This document shows positions 36,151-46,845 of a stretch of DNA of 64,000 nt, piece by piece; positions within the stretch are counted from its first letter, which is position 1, and the number at the start of each line of letters is the position of its first letter. The notes beneath the pieces were generated by a model. The model had not been told where the DNA came from. It was given only the letters and a program-made list of their open reading frames with translations, and searched no databases. Source of the DNA: Phallus indusiatus (Eukaryota; Basidiomycota; Agaricomycetes; Phallales; Phallaceae); NCBI GenBank assembly GCA_027605045.1, contig JAQFWX010000175.1, forward strand, positions 1 through 64,000, given 5' to 3'. Made by a program: the position numbers and the translations under genes.

Positions 36151-36428
36151 CTATGAAAGACCGACTCAACTCGACAAACTTGAACAATCTCTCGGAAGGC
36201 TTTTATCGTCGGTTGCGTGCGTCTTTATTCGTATTTGGACAAATCATAGGTCAGTCCGAGGAACCATCTCGGCCCTCAGATGCAATGCTGGACAAAGATC
36301 ATGACAATGAAGAGCGTGCACAGGTGCCTGGTCCGAATCAGGTATTTCTTCCCAATGGTTTATTATCACCATATTGTATGCTAAGAGATAATATGTACAC
36401 AGCGGCAATTCTTTCGCTCCATAGCTAA
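36151..36428 (+). pseudogene. Severed C-terminal coding end of DUF6535 copy 4
   Basis: The frame from 36153 continues where copy 4 was cut: MKDRLNSTNL, a helix RRLRASLFVFGQIIG, then DKDHDNEERAQVPGPNQVF and a stop at 36426-36428. It is still open, so the insertion is probably young. It has no promoter of its own that can be recognised. Confidence 0.75.
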
Positions 36429-37079
36429 TTGTACGAAAAATGCGTTCGGATACGTGTGGTCGAAGCCATTCGCCAAATAATAAATACTAGTCGTGAATTG
36501 GGGTGCGCGTATAAATCTCCAGTGAGGTATGGAGAGCTCAGAGTCGCGTCAAACATACATGTAGTTCAAAAACACTGCGGTATAGGATGACTGAATTTGT
36601 TATTTGTACTGTGTATCTGTAACATATGCCTGATTTCGAATACTGACGATAAGAATTAATCCTTTCGTTCCAGCGTGTGTACTAAGAGTGATAAAAATCC
36701 CTGAAATCTATTGAGAAAGTTGGAAACTCGGAATAGAGATTCACATTTCACTCGGACATCATGATAATTGTAAACACAATTGATTACCACAGCTAGCTTT
36801 TATCAGGATACATACATGTATGAGAATGAAAAATATAATTGAATGAATTATGAGAGACCGAATCAGAAAACAAGAAACAAAGAGTGAAATCGAGAAATAA
36901 AGAATAGCTGTCACTGAAATCAAAAGATAACAAGCATATATGTACAACAAATGGAAACAAACGAACAAACGCACATATATGAGTCCGAGATAGCATGGTC
37001 GAACAAGGACAGAACATGTTTTTAAAAATCCAATCCAAAAAAAAAAGAATTGGGTAGATTGTCGGCGTAAATTCAAGTG
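36429..37079. other. 3' flank of DUF6535 copy 4, no gene
   Basis: This is the co-duplicated flank, matching 16,640-17,160 closely. No coding region is supported. Confidence 0.5.
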
Positions 37080-38345
37080 GTGATGAGAGACGAATATGAA
37101 GGAGTGTTGCGTTGATCGGAACGACTATAACGTTGAACCAAAGAAAGTAATCGGGGAAATTAGAATTGAATTGCAGAAATGCAAAACAGTGGATGAAAGA
37201 ACGTGGAGATGGAGAATTCATGGCATTTTGGAGGGTATCGGTGCCCGTCCAGATTGAGAATATAGCGGGTACATGCGTACATGCATAAGCCAGAATATAA
37301 CCTGGCGGTATTTGGCACCGAAGGATCGCAACGGACGATGTACCCATGCCACCACCATCACCGACGCTCGTAGTCTGGTCCTCAACCCATTGACACCAAC
37401 ACCAAACGCTGTCGCATAACCTTATGACGAAGATCCTTTACCACCATTTTTCAGCAACAAAGTTTCCGCCTGAACACGCTGCATCTCATCAGCGAAAGCC
37501 AAAATTCCAAATACCCGAGTTACATACGTCCGTTCCATTCTTCAATACCCAGTGATTTTGCTTCTTCAGCAGACATTAACGTGACCATATTGAATAGAGG
37601 CTCACAACATGACGATGTTGTGAGAGGGCGAGTACGGATGCGAGGTCGTTTCATCCAGCCGCCACTACCACTGCCACTACTAGCATTGGAGGGACTTGTG
37701 ACTACACCACTGGATCTGGCAAGACTTGTCGCGCTTAACGAGGTCGCAGTAGGCTGGGAAGATGAAGAAGAGGAATTGGAACAAACGACCCTGGCGTTTG
37801 AACTTTGAAGAATCTGTCGAGCCGATCGTACTAGCCGCACTACGACTTTGCACGTCCGCAGGAATCGTGTTTGCATACTCTTCCAAGTTGCTATTATTGG
37901 GAGCATCGGTAATTGTAGCTTCTTTATGTTGACGATGCTATCAGCTTTCTTCCCAATAGAATCCGACTTTGAGTTGGCAGAAAGGAAGCTTATTCGTCTA
38001 GGTTGAGCTTGAGCTTGAGGTAGGCTGCAGGCTAGGTCTAGAGGAAGGCTTTTTCAAAGCCGATTTTGCACCAACACCATTAGAATTCGAAGGGAAGAAC
38101 GACATAGCGAGAGCTGTGCTAGTCGCTATGTCCGGACGAAAAGATGATGGCGAAGGCAAGGGACACGGTTTGTTAGATGACGACGGCGATGGCAATAGCA
38201 CAAGAGCACGAGGCAATGGAAGTTACAATACGGGGTTGTTGACAAAAATCCTGACGATAAGTACACGTACAGGAATCGAAGACAGCGGTGCCATCCACAC
38301 CTATATGACTGCAGTTGTAGAGAGAGACTGGATGATGTCGATGGG
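37080..38345 (-). pseudogene. Decayed minus-strand Ser-rich gene, cassette E copy
   Basis: On the minus strand a Ser-rich block (SNSNGVGAKSALKKP) lies near 38060. A frame at 37520-37906 follows with GWMKRPRIRTRPLTTSS and MSAEEAKSLGIEEWN, and an ADEM.RVQAE.L trace lies near 37470. The downstream GILRGRRVSL block seen in cassette D is not recognised here. The copy is shorter than the others and broken in several frames. Confidence 0.5.
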
Positions 38346-38399
38346 GACGCAGAGCTAGCACGTCTCGCTCATTGCTCTCATCACGGTGTAGGTGCACGC

Positions 38400-38620
38400 T
38401 TGCGTCATACTGTGACTGTGACTGTGACTGTGACTGTGGTTGACGCTCGATACACGACGTCCATCAGTGTGAACACTGAGCAAAGGATGGCCGCACCTCT
38501 GTCACAGACGGGTCTCTTAAAATATAAGACTTCCTGTCAGCTTGCCAAATGCATTGCTCAGACGAACCAAGGCTCAGAAATATTCCGAGTTTAGGTCGAC
38601 AGGATCTCCTGGAACGGTCC
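38400..38620 (+). pseudogene. Truncated plus-strand Ser/Pro-rich gene, cassette E copy
   Basis: A TGTGAC hexamer run (38407-38440, also seen near 28170 in cassette D) is followed by the cassette 5' region and by DEPRLRNIPSLGRQDLL at 38560-38610. Similarity then ends. This marks the right-hand limit of the tandem array. Confidence 0.5.
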
Positions 38621-38959
38621 CGCTCCCACTGGTCTCTGGCACTTCCCTCAACTCTCATCTGGAGTATCACTTCCTTACATCTCTCGGAGTTCACGTTTTG
38701 GTCGCATATCATTCGACTTCTATCTCTAGCACAATTTGCGTCGGTTGAGATCCTGTTTTCTGATTTTAAAAGCAGATTGTCGTTCGAAGAAAAGTGCGGC
38801 CCGGGAGCAAAATACGGCAATAGTAAGCTCACGTACTGTTACTATGACATGTCGAGCATAGCAGGCGTTTGGGATTTGTTAATTTATTTTATCAATACGA
38901 CTAGTGTCACCCTCTTGAGGCTTATATTCGACATCTCCGTGGAATAATATATACCTTTC
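38621..38959. other. Gene-free border region
   Basis: No gene is supported between the last cassette fragment and the TIR element. Confidence 0.4.
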
Positions 38960-39681
38960 CTTACAGCGCTTACGGTTACGTAAGAGAATAGCTGGTACAA
39001 GCGACAGCAGCGTCATTTTTTATTCTCACTATATCTCACTCAATCTGAATCCTAGCTTCCTGAAATTTTGCACATGCATTTCTACATGTATATTCTAGGG
39101 AACCCGCTAATAAATTCACTATAATTCACTCATTTACAAAACTTCACTTCCCACCTGTTCGTGTCAAACTATTTGCATCCAAGAAGATCCAGTTTAAGGA
39201 ATTTCACCATTGTAACATGATTAAATCATTGTTTGGCTCATTCTCAAGGGAATCAATTCATTTTTTATATCTAAATCTTCATTTTGAACTGGAAAACCAA
39301 CTTAACTACATCAAGAATCCAGGTTCATAGTAAAGTGAAGGGCATTTCAACCAGAACTCAAGGGGTTTTGAGCACATAAAGGCATGTGTTCCCTCAATCA
39401 TATGTCGTGTAATAGTTCTAACTTCCTACCAGTGTGATATCCTCATGTTCCGGGCCTTTAGAATGCGAATGGTGTAAACCGGGGGTGTGTAAAATGAAAA
39501 ACTGAAAGCCGACGAATTTCGTTGAAAAAAACTTGGTGTTCCCTAGATAACATATGCCTAAATCTGTGTAGCAAGTTTCAAGGATCTGTGTTTAGATTGG
39601 AGTGAGTTATTGCAAGAATAAAAAACGGCATACCAGTTGCGTGTATCAGGAATTCTCTTACGTAACCGTAAGAGCTGTAAG
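38960..39681. mobile_element. Non-autonomous DNA element with terminal inverted repeats
   Basis: CTTACAGCGCTTACGG at 38960 is mirrored at 39666-39681. Inside, CTTACGGTTACGTAAGAG (38969-38986) is an exact inverted match to 39655-39672. Similarity continues with changes for about 80 bp on each side (GGTA, TTTTTTATTCT, TCACTC.AATCT). The 720-bp interior is AT-rich and has no transposase-like frame. A target duplication was looked for and none is clear. Confidence 0.75.
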
Positions 39682-40334
39682 ATTTTTGGTTCACTACAGG
39701 ATCTGGAATTCATGAGTATCGGAGCTAAATTAAAGGAAACGTATTTATCATGCTTATCACCATTGAAACCTAATCTAAACCGATTGCCAGCATTCGAATA
39801 TATCATGAGGGACGATATAATGACGCTTTCCGACGCAACTCCCGTTCAGGATGCCGCTCTAGATCTAGTCCCTACCGACGGCTTAGGATACACCCAGCCC
39901 CTACCCGATTTCCTTAATCTCAAGATTCCTTGCCCTTTTTGAGATGAAATATATACCGATTAAAAAGCCATTATCGTCTTCCGCCTCAAGAAAAATCGCT
40001 TTGATTGGTGCATCATATCGCTCGGAACTTTTTCGTTCTAATGATACCGCCACACTACTGGCGAAGTCGCAAGGGTTTACAAAGTGGCAGACAAGTGTCA
40101 GCTGTTCAGGATTAAGATTACTACTAGTTAGTCATTCCAAGTTGAAAAACAATGCGTTGAACTAAAAATTCATTGACCGCGGTACAATCCGAATACATGA
40201 TTGGTGAATACTTGTGACAGGGATACCCAAAAAGGGAATTTTCAATGCAAAGTCGTTGAGACCGCGAAGCAAGCGCTAGCATGGTAAGTTGACAATATAC
40301 ACGATTTACGCCAGAAAAAAGAGAAAAAAATCCT
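39682..40334. other. Intergenic, no gene
   Basis: Frames such as 39637-39942 overlap the element border and show no recognisable domain. Nothing else is seen before the tRNA. Confidence 0.4.
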
Positions 40335-40422
40335 AGCCCGACGCGGGGCTCGAACCCGCGGCTGTCAGATTACGAACAAGTCTCGTAAAAGTCTGACACT
40401 CTACCGACTGAGTTAGCCGGGC
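40335..40422 (-). tRNA. tRNA-Lys (anticodon TTT) with a 15-nt intron
   Basis: Read on the minus strand, the acceptor arms GCCCGGC (40422-40416) and GTCGGGC (40342-40336) pair, with one G-T. The D stem is ACTC/GAGT, the anticodon stem TCAGA/TCTGA, and the T arm GCGGG-TTCGAGC-CCCGC. The anticodon TTT occupies 40389-40387. A 15-nt intron (40385-40371) lies one base 3' of the anticodon, the canonical nuclear position. The spliced length is 73 nt with discriminator T. All stems are intact, so the gene looks functional. Confidence 0.95.
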
Positions 40423-40586
40423 GATGGATGCGGCCCGCCCACTGACCAACAAGGCGGCCGATCGTGCGACCTGATGCTTAAGGGTAGGAAATCATTCAGA
40501 TTCCCACCACGAACGTTGAGATCAAATTATACACGATATATATGAGTTACAGCAAACACTAAGCACAATGAGGAAGAAAAAAGTCT

Positions 40587-41571
40587 TTAATACTCGTCTT
40601 GTAGGGGTATTTTGGCGTAAGTTCCGGCATTGTTTGCGCCAATGGCGGGCATATCGAAGGCGGCTCTGTTGTACGCCATATATTCTTCGTTAAGGTACTC
40701 TTCGTCTTTCAGTTGTTTTTGATAACTACGTATTACGAACGCGACGTCTGGTAAAAAGAAAATTGAATAAAGCACATGTTTTGTCTAGGTTGAGATGACC
40801 GCGACTTACAGATTTGGATAACAAGAAGCACCAATGAGAGGATGAAAAAAATAGCCTTGATGGCTGTCGAAATGGATATACATTGAAACTCTACACCATC
40901 GACTGTTTGGTCCTTGCATTTGCGGATGAAAAGAACGATGAAGAGATAGACTTCTCCAGCCACGTCGGTGGCGGTAATAGCGAAAACTGCCCAAGAATAG
41001 ATCCTGACCAATTGACGATTCCGTCGAATCGTGCCTATTAACCTAATATAGACGGCACAGGGAAATGCAAAAAAATGAATAATGAACAATAACATCACGT
41101 GCCGACCGACATACCCTAATAGCGAAACCAGGGCCATCAAGATAAATATGACCATAACTACAATGAGCCCAGTCCTGATATCGTGTGGAAGCTCAACAAG
41201 TGCGATGTCTTTCTTGTCTACAAAAGGAAAACAAATAGTCAGCCTTGTAATCCGTTTTCTCTGACTGACAACATAGCCTGGCGATGCAGCTGCGCAGTAC
41301 AACAGAGTCCTGCAGTCCTGCAGCAGCGCCCACGCCAGTGCAGTTTCCACGCGCTGGCAAGCGTGCCTGCGCGGGTCGACAGGCCAGATTACACATTACA
41401 CAGAGGAAAAAGGTCTTACGCACCAGTTAGCAAGAATATGATCCAGCCGACCATTGCGACAGAAAGCACCAACAAGATGATGGATGTTATGAAGGTTCCG
41501 ACGGAGACGGGGATGCAACCGCAAAAGTAACGTCTGGCTAGTGAACGAACTTGAGGTGGTCTGTTTGACAT
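40587..41571 (-). CDS. Multi-pass membrane protein of unknown function, three exons
   Basis: Exons 41571-41424, 41217-40810 and 40747-40587 join in phase to 238 residues. The protein begins MSNRPPQVRSLARRYFCGC, then IPVSVGTFITSIILLVLSVAM (first membrane segment), and has further hydrophobic segments at GLIVVMVIFILMALVSLLGYV, MLLFIIHFFAFPCAVYIRL, WAVFAITATDVAGEVYLFIV and IKAIFFILSLVLLVIQI. The tail is hydrophilic and ends YAKIPLQDEY. An N-terminal CGCIPV motif before the first membrane segment is typical of a group of basidiomycete membrane proteins that I cannot name. Intron 1 (206 nt) is long for this window; intron 2 is 62 nt. Function is unknown. Confidence 0.75.
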
Positions 41572-44059
41572 GACGATTGGTACTGAATTTTAACTCGATA
41601 TATCGTTATTCGCTTGTGAAACAGTTTCTTCTTGAAAAGGTACTGCGAAGGAGAAGTGAATACTAGGGCGTTGAACGAAGGGTCGAGAAAGCAAAGGGTT
41701 TGATCTGTGTCCAAAAGATGAGATATTAGCGTGAAATATAAAGTGTATAAACGAGGATTAAAGTAGTGGTTAAAAGGCCAAGAGCAACGTGCCTTACATA
41801 AAATGGGATACCAGCCAGCCAAAGAAACTGAGATTAAAAAGAAACGATTGTCGGTCTGTCGTTTTCGTAGGCTGTGTCACTGGTGTCAACGCAACTACTC
41901 GGGTTATTCCGTTCCCAAGCGATACCATCTCAGCTCGCCGCCTCTCGCAGTCTGGTTTCGTTTATGGGCTTCTTTCTGTTTCTTCTTTCTGACATCGCAC
42001 GAATGATAATTTTGATGCGTGGACGGCGCTCGATATTTACGCGGAGACATGTGGCTATATTTAGTTAATGCATTATCCCCGAGGAGATAGTGATTTGTTG
42101 AGCCAGGTTATAGTTTGAACCTCACTCTTGATATTATTTTGTAGTGGGTTGAAGTGAGGATACGAGTCTGATGTGAGAAACTTGCTGTGGGCTGTCTAAG
42201 GTTGTCTAAGGGGCTGTGGCGGAACAGAAGGGCGTGGTTTTTTTTGCTGCGGGAGACCTGTGTTTGTTTGTTTGAGAAAATGATTCCGATTATATAATCA
42301 ATCACGTGTATATCCTGTGGTGGTTCGTCATCGTCATGGATTGTCATCAGACAACGTCAACTTCGGTCAAAATCGCACCTAACAATTTCTGGGACAATTT
42401 CTTTCGTTCTGACTTCCTAGAATGGGTGACACGGTTTTTCTTTTTGGAGCTTTTCCGTATGATTATCTCCCAAAAAGCATTTTTAATATCTACCGAGGAC
42501 GCCGAGCGGCCGAAGAGCTATCTCGAAAAAAACAGTATAGTCCGACTCGAACCATAAACTCGAGTCCAGTATGATCCTTTGATTTGCGTCGTTGGGTAAT
42601 TAATGGTGAATATTAATTAAATCCTCGCGGTGCGTGATCAGCCCTTGTATAATGATCATTCGTCCATAACTGACCTCCATCGGCTTACACTCCAAAGTCG
42701 TTAGTTTTACCCTGGCACACAAGATATGACAACGTAAATAATACTTGCCCTGCATTTCTTCACACTCGCCGCTTTACTCATACAAATTCTCAGATTTCTG
42801 TTCGTTTCCGTGAAATCTAAAAAGGGTTCAACTCATTCCGCCGAGAGGAAGGATTACCATCTATATCTTACAGTTTCCAATTGTGCGGCAGCCCTGATTT
42901 TTATGGAACACCCTTGAACACTCTTTCTACCACATAAGGGTTCCCGACGGTCGACGGAAGAGACTCCAATAGCCGCTCTCTGAACCTCATTTCCTAGTCT
43001 TGCGCCCATTTTTGGTTTGCCCTATGAATCACCTTTAGTAAGGATGATGAACGGTTCTCGGAATGTTTAATGACCTGTGTTCAATGGTTCCCCTTCGATT
43101 CGGTCAAAATAAACCTGCTTAACTTATGTAAGTAAACGGGCACCTCGCGCTGCAAATGAAAGGAGTATTTTAATGATTTGAGCCCAGATAATATCATGGC
43201 AAGGTTGATTTCAATAAATCTCACCATGTCACCAGAAAGACAATCAGCTGACTCTAATTCTTCTTCGTTGTGGATATCACTGGTATCATGCCAAACCGAG
43301 AAGTATAATGGAAATTGACCTACAAGACGTGTCCTTCTCAACGACGAAAATCACCATTAACAGGCTCGCTTGTTCCCGAACGATATTCAAGTGTTTTTCC
43401 CGAGTTCGTTGGCACGATGATCAAATACTACGACCATCATAAATAAACAGTCCTCATTAGGCAGCTTGGTTAATCCACACCCAATAACTTGCCAACGAGA
43501 TGTAATAAAAGACAAAATTACTACTGAACGGGGTAAGTTATTAAATAATTGTTCTGAAAATTCGCTGTACCTGGACGATTTTGAATTCAAAGATCGTTGG
43601 CATTCGGTCTAACTGACACTTTATTGAAATTAGATTCTTATTATCCGGACATGGACTCTGAAAATTCGCGCAAATTTAATGCACTTCGGTCATTAATCAA
43701 ATATGTGCCTCTTCATATTTGAAATATTGAAGCCTCTCCCGCTTTCAAATTGGTGAACTGATGGGAACTTAGCAAAATGGGGAATTGTATATAAAGTGGA
43801 AGAATGAAAAAGACAAGGGAGTAAGAGCCTGAAAAACGCGTTATTAATATATTAATTCACTGGATTATGCCACACTGATAGAGATTTACCTTTAACAGTC
43901 AGTGATTATACAAGTCCCCCGGAACAACACGTGTTCGATATAGACTAAGTTTCAGGACATGTCGTGTCCTTTTGGGAGCAATACCAAACGCTGAAGAGGT
44001 CCGAGAAAAAATTGGTCCTTTGTTCTTGTCCAACACGCAAATGTCAGTTGATCTTGTGG
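41572..44059. other. 2.5-kb intergenic region, no gene recognised
   Basis: All frames are short and lack domain content. The sequence is AT-rich. No repeats of the cassette, tRNA or retroelement motifs are seen. Confidence 0.45.
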
Positions 44060-44067
44060 TATATAAA
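44060..44067 (+). promoter_or_regulatory. TATA box of the F-box gene at 44156
   Basis: TATATAAA lies 89 bp before the ATG and is followed by a pyrimidine-rich CTCTTTCACC stretch, a usual fungal arrangement. Confidence 0.5.
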
Positions 44068-44155
44068 TCGTTGAGACAATACCTCTTTCACCACCATTGC
44101 GCCGTTGCTTCCCCCTCCCCTTTCACCTCACGAGCCGATTCAAACAGTCAGCACA

Positions 44156-45718
44156 ATGAACCCCCAACCACCTTCAATTGACAACCTTCCATACGACATC
44201 TTCCGTCAAATAATTGTCTATACCCACACACATGGCACGCAGGGACCATACCCCCAACGCAGCGATTTTTCGCGCTTACAAACACTCGCGCCTCCCGTTT
44301 CTGCATCTCATGTATGCCGTGGATGGAGAGATGCTCTTTTGTCCGATCAAACACTGTGGACAAACGTTTCAATTCCCGAAATAAAACCAAGTGGCGTACA
44401 AGAGTTAATTCTTCGGTCTCAGTCGGCTCCGTTGAACGTTTCGATAATTATGAAGAATGAGCTCATAACCGACATGTCGAGCTCCCTGGCTCTCATATTC
44501 CAGCAATTGGATCGGTTCAAGTCATTACACGTGTACATTGAACTCGCACGGCCGCTCCTTTGGTCTTTTCCACAAATGGCACCGATTCGAGAGCTCCTAT
44601 CATTCCTTCAACGGCCCGCGTCAAGGTTACAATCATTTTCCTTCAAATATTTTAGTTCGGACCGTTCTTTCAGACATATGGTTCTGGAAAACTTATTTTC
44701 CGGGTCTGCACCTAACTTGAAACATTTAAGCTATCAAATTTCCAACACTGTCTATCGACAGTTACATCCCCGGTTATTTGATCGTCTATCAGAACTCCAC
44801 CTAACTTGCTGTCAAAACACGAACCTTGACAGTGCCCTCGCTTTTCTCGAGATCTCGCCCTTTCTTGAAGTACTTGGCATTTATATGGACCGGTACTCGG
44901 TAATCCCGAAAGCCTCGTCCGAGGCTTCGAAATCCGTTAACTTGCCACACTTGAGAAAACTCATGCTCGGAGCGTCTCACTCAAACGCATTGATAAAATT
45001 CGCGAGCAAATTCTTGACCATTCCTCCAAACGTCAAGTGGGATATCTCGGTAACGGTCAATCATCGGTCTCACACCTTGGAGCCACTTCTATCTGACCTT
45101 ATCCCTCACGTGCAATTCACATATCTCGAAGCCTTTTTCGAGACATCTTCGTATTTGACTCCAGGCGATAACGGCGTCCTCATGGATTCCAATGAACTTG
45201 AACACGACGGAGGGAGTAAACTGACATATTATTTTAGCAATACGACTTTTAAAAATCAGATCTGGTCTGATCTTTTATTGATTTCCATGGATTTGTCGAG
45301 TATAACACACTTTGATTTCGATTTTGTGAGGTGGAAGAAGTTCCCACTCAAGCCAATATTCACGACGATTTTCTTTCATATGGAAAACCTTGAACATCTC
45401 GTTCTTAGGCAAGAGATTGCGCTACATTCTTACCTCAAAGCTCAGCCATTTCTCCGTTGCTTGTCGTTACTTATGTCCTCAAAAGAAGGGGACGAAAAAC
45501 CTCTTTGTCCCCTCTTACGCCAAATGACTGTCAAATTGGGGGAATTGTCAACACTTCAACCTGAAAATATGCTGTGTATTCGCTCCGATATACAACGAGA
45601 ACGCAGACTTACTCTCCAAATAATAATACCCCGCGTCGAAATATGGGAGCATTTCAAATCTGCACCGCAGCTAAAAGATGTTCACTTTTCACTCCTTCCT
45701 TATCCATTTTGCATTTAG
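44156..45718 (+). CDS. F-box protein
   Basis: This is a single exon of 520 residues starting MNPQPPSIDNLPYDIFRQII. The start was placed here because LPYDIF begins the F-box shortly after, and an upstream in-frame extension would run into the TATA-proximal leader. The F-box spans about residues 8-75 and ends SHVCRGWRDALLSDQTLWTNV, the form common in Agaricomycetes. The rest has irregular leucine-rich stretches (LSELHL, LPHLRKLML, LEHLVLRQ) that suggest a substrate-binding repeat region. Such proteins act in SCF ubiquitin ligases; the target is unknown. It resembles the two minus-strand F-box genes at 50287 and 52514. Confidence 0.85.
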   Translation: MNPQPPSIDNLPYDIFRQIIVYTHTHGTQGPYPQRSDFSRLQTLAPPVSASHVCRGWRDALLSDQTLWTNVSIPEIKPSGVQELILRSQSAPLNVSIIMKNELITDMSSSLALIFQQLDRFKSLHVYIELARPLLWSFPQMAPIRELLSFLQRPASRLQSFSFKYFSSDRSFRHMVLENLFSGSAPNLKHLSYQISNTVYRQLHPRLFDRLSELHLTCCQNTNLDSALAFLEISPFLEVLGIYMDRYSVIPKASSEASKSVNLPHLRKLMLGASHSNALIKFASKFLTIPPNVKWDISVTVNHRSHTLEPLLSDLIPHVQFTYLEAFFETSSYLTPGDNGVLMDSNELEHDGGSKLTYYFSNTTFKNQIWSDLLLISMDLSSITHFDFDFVRWKKFPLKPIFTTIFFHMENLEHLVLRQEIALHSYLKAQPFLRCLSLLMSSKEGDEKPLCPLLRQMTVKLGELSTLQPENMLCIRSDIQRERRLTLQIIIPRVEIWEHFKSAPQLKDVHFSLLPYPFCI

Positions 45719-46455
45719 AGCTTCCGATATTCACTTTTTAGTGCGGCGGATTCTTTTCATGAGGGTTGTAGTCAAAGATCGCAACTTTTCATCAACTTGT
45801 TGGTCCCATAAACGAAATGGCGAATCAATCACAAATCCGGTAAATCTTCACATACAACCGTAGTATCATGCACAAAGTAAAGTGTTATATATAAATTGAA
45901 AGAGAGAATATATTTATAATTATGACCACATCACTTCTAACACCAACAACGTGCTCTAAAATCGTTTTGTATACTAGTAAAGAGAGGTGCAACGTCAGAG
46001 GTGCCGGTGATCATGCAGGTCCAGGAGTTGGCCCTCGTGATTACCAGCCACCACAATTCCGGAAAAGCGGACTAGCGAAATTACATTATAGAAGACATGT
46101 CATCAAAAATGAACCCAAAGAGATTGTCATGTCTTCGAACAGTTATATCCTGTCGGAAAAATCTAATGGATAATCTTTGATCAACGAGCGGATCAAAAAT
46201 GACCAATTTGATTTTTCCGACTTGGGTCCGGATTCAATTGAAGAATTGTGTTATAAAAAGTTCAATTAAGATTCAGGAACTTCGCAGCACCTTTCCAAAG
46301 CCGAGCCATTATGAAGCCTCGGGACAGTTTGGAAGCCGTATTAGAACTTCTTCAGCACCATAATTACTGACTTAAAACTTGAAAATAAATCGACCCAATA
46401 GAGTTACTACTTAAACTTTAAGCCTTAATTACTGCCTCAGTCTTCCTTCATAACA
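45719..46455. other. Intergenic, no gene
   Basis: Only short frames are present. The TATA box at 46456 begins the next promoter. Confidence 0.4.
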
Positions 46456-46463
46456 TATAAAAA
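46456..46463 (+). promoter_or_regulatory. TATA box of the small secreted protein gene
   Basis: TATAAAAA stands 84 bp before the ATG at 46540, a good distance for a fungal core promoter. Confidence 0.6.
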
Positions 46464-46539
46464 GGACATGTTTCGGTATCAGAACATCAGCATACAACCT
46501 TTTCACTCTGAGCTCGCATTCTTATCTGACAGTGACACC

Positions 46540-46845
46540 ATGAAGTTGTCAATGACTCAAATCTGCGCCTTCGCTCTCTTTAGTGTCTTGTTTGTCAATG
46601 GGGCTGTTATTCCTGAGCTCAAACGCTCTCAGCTTGACAACGATTCACGATCATACGTGTCCCGTAGCACTCTCAGTGCGTTGTGCGAAACTAATTCTGA
46701 TTGTGGATTCGGAGCTTGCATTCACTTCCCTGGGCATGATGTGGGCATGATGATCGTTATATCAGACATAGTCTAATCAGGCTGATACCTTTTTTTCTAG
46801 GGCATTTGCATCGGTGACCCGGGGGTGCATCCGCATCACTTGTAA
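46540..46845 (+). CDS. Small secreted cysteine-rich protein
   Basis: Exons 46540-46740 and 46801-46845 (intron 60 nt, ending TTTTTTCTAG) give 81 residues. The start MKLSMTQICAFALFSVLFVN is a clear signal peptide, with cleavage likely after residue 21. LKR at 27-29 is a possible Kex2-type processing site. The mature part has four cysteines, C49, C55, C60 and C70 (CETNSDCGFGAC, then GICIGDPG), which could form two disulfides. Read without splicing the frame would end early with a non-secretory-looking tail, and the intron restores the fourth cysteine. No family is recognised. A surface, effector-like or developmental role is possible but unproven. Confidence 0.75.

Noticed and set aside
39637..39942. 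101-codon plus-strand frame near the array border
   Set aside because: It begins inside the terminal repeat of the TIR element and has no recognisable domain.
41183..41530. 115-codon plus-strand frame
   Set aside because: It is antisense to exon 1 and intron 1 of the membrane protein on the minus strand, whose exons join in phase.
42306..42557. 83-codon plus-strand frame in the 2.5-kb gap
   Set aside because: No conserved content or gene signals; its length is within chance expectation.
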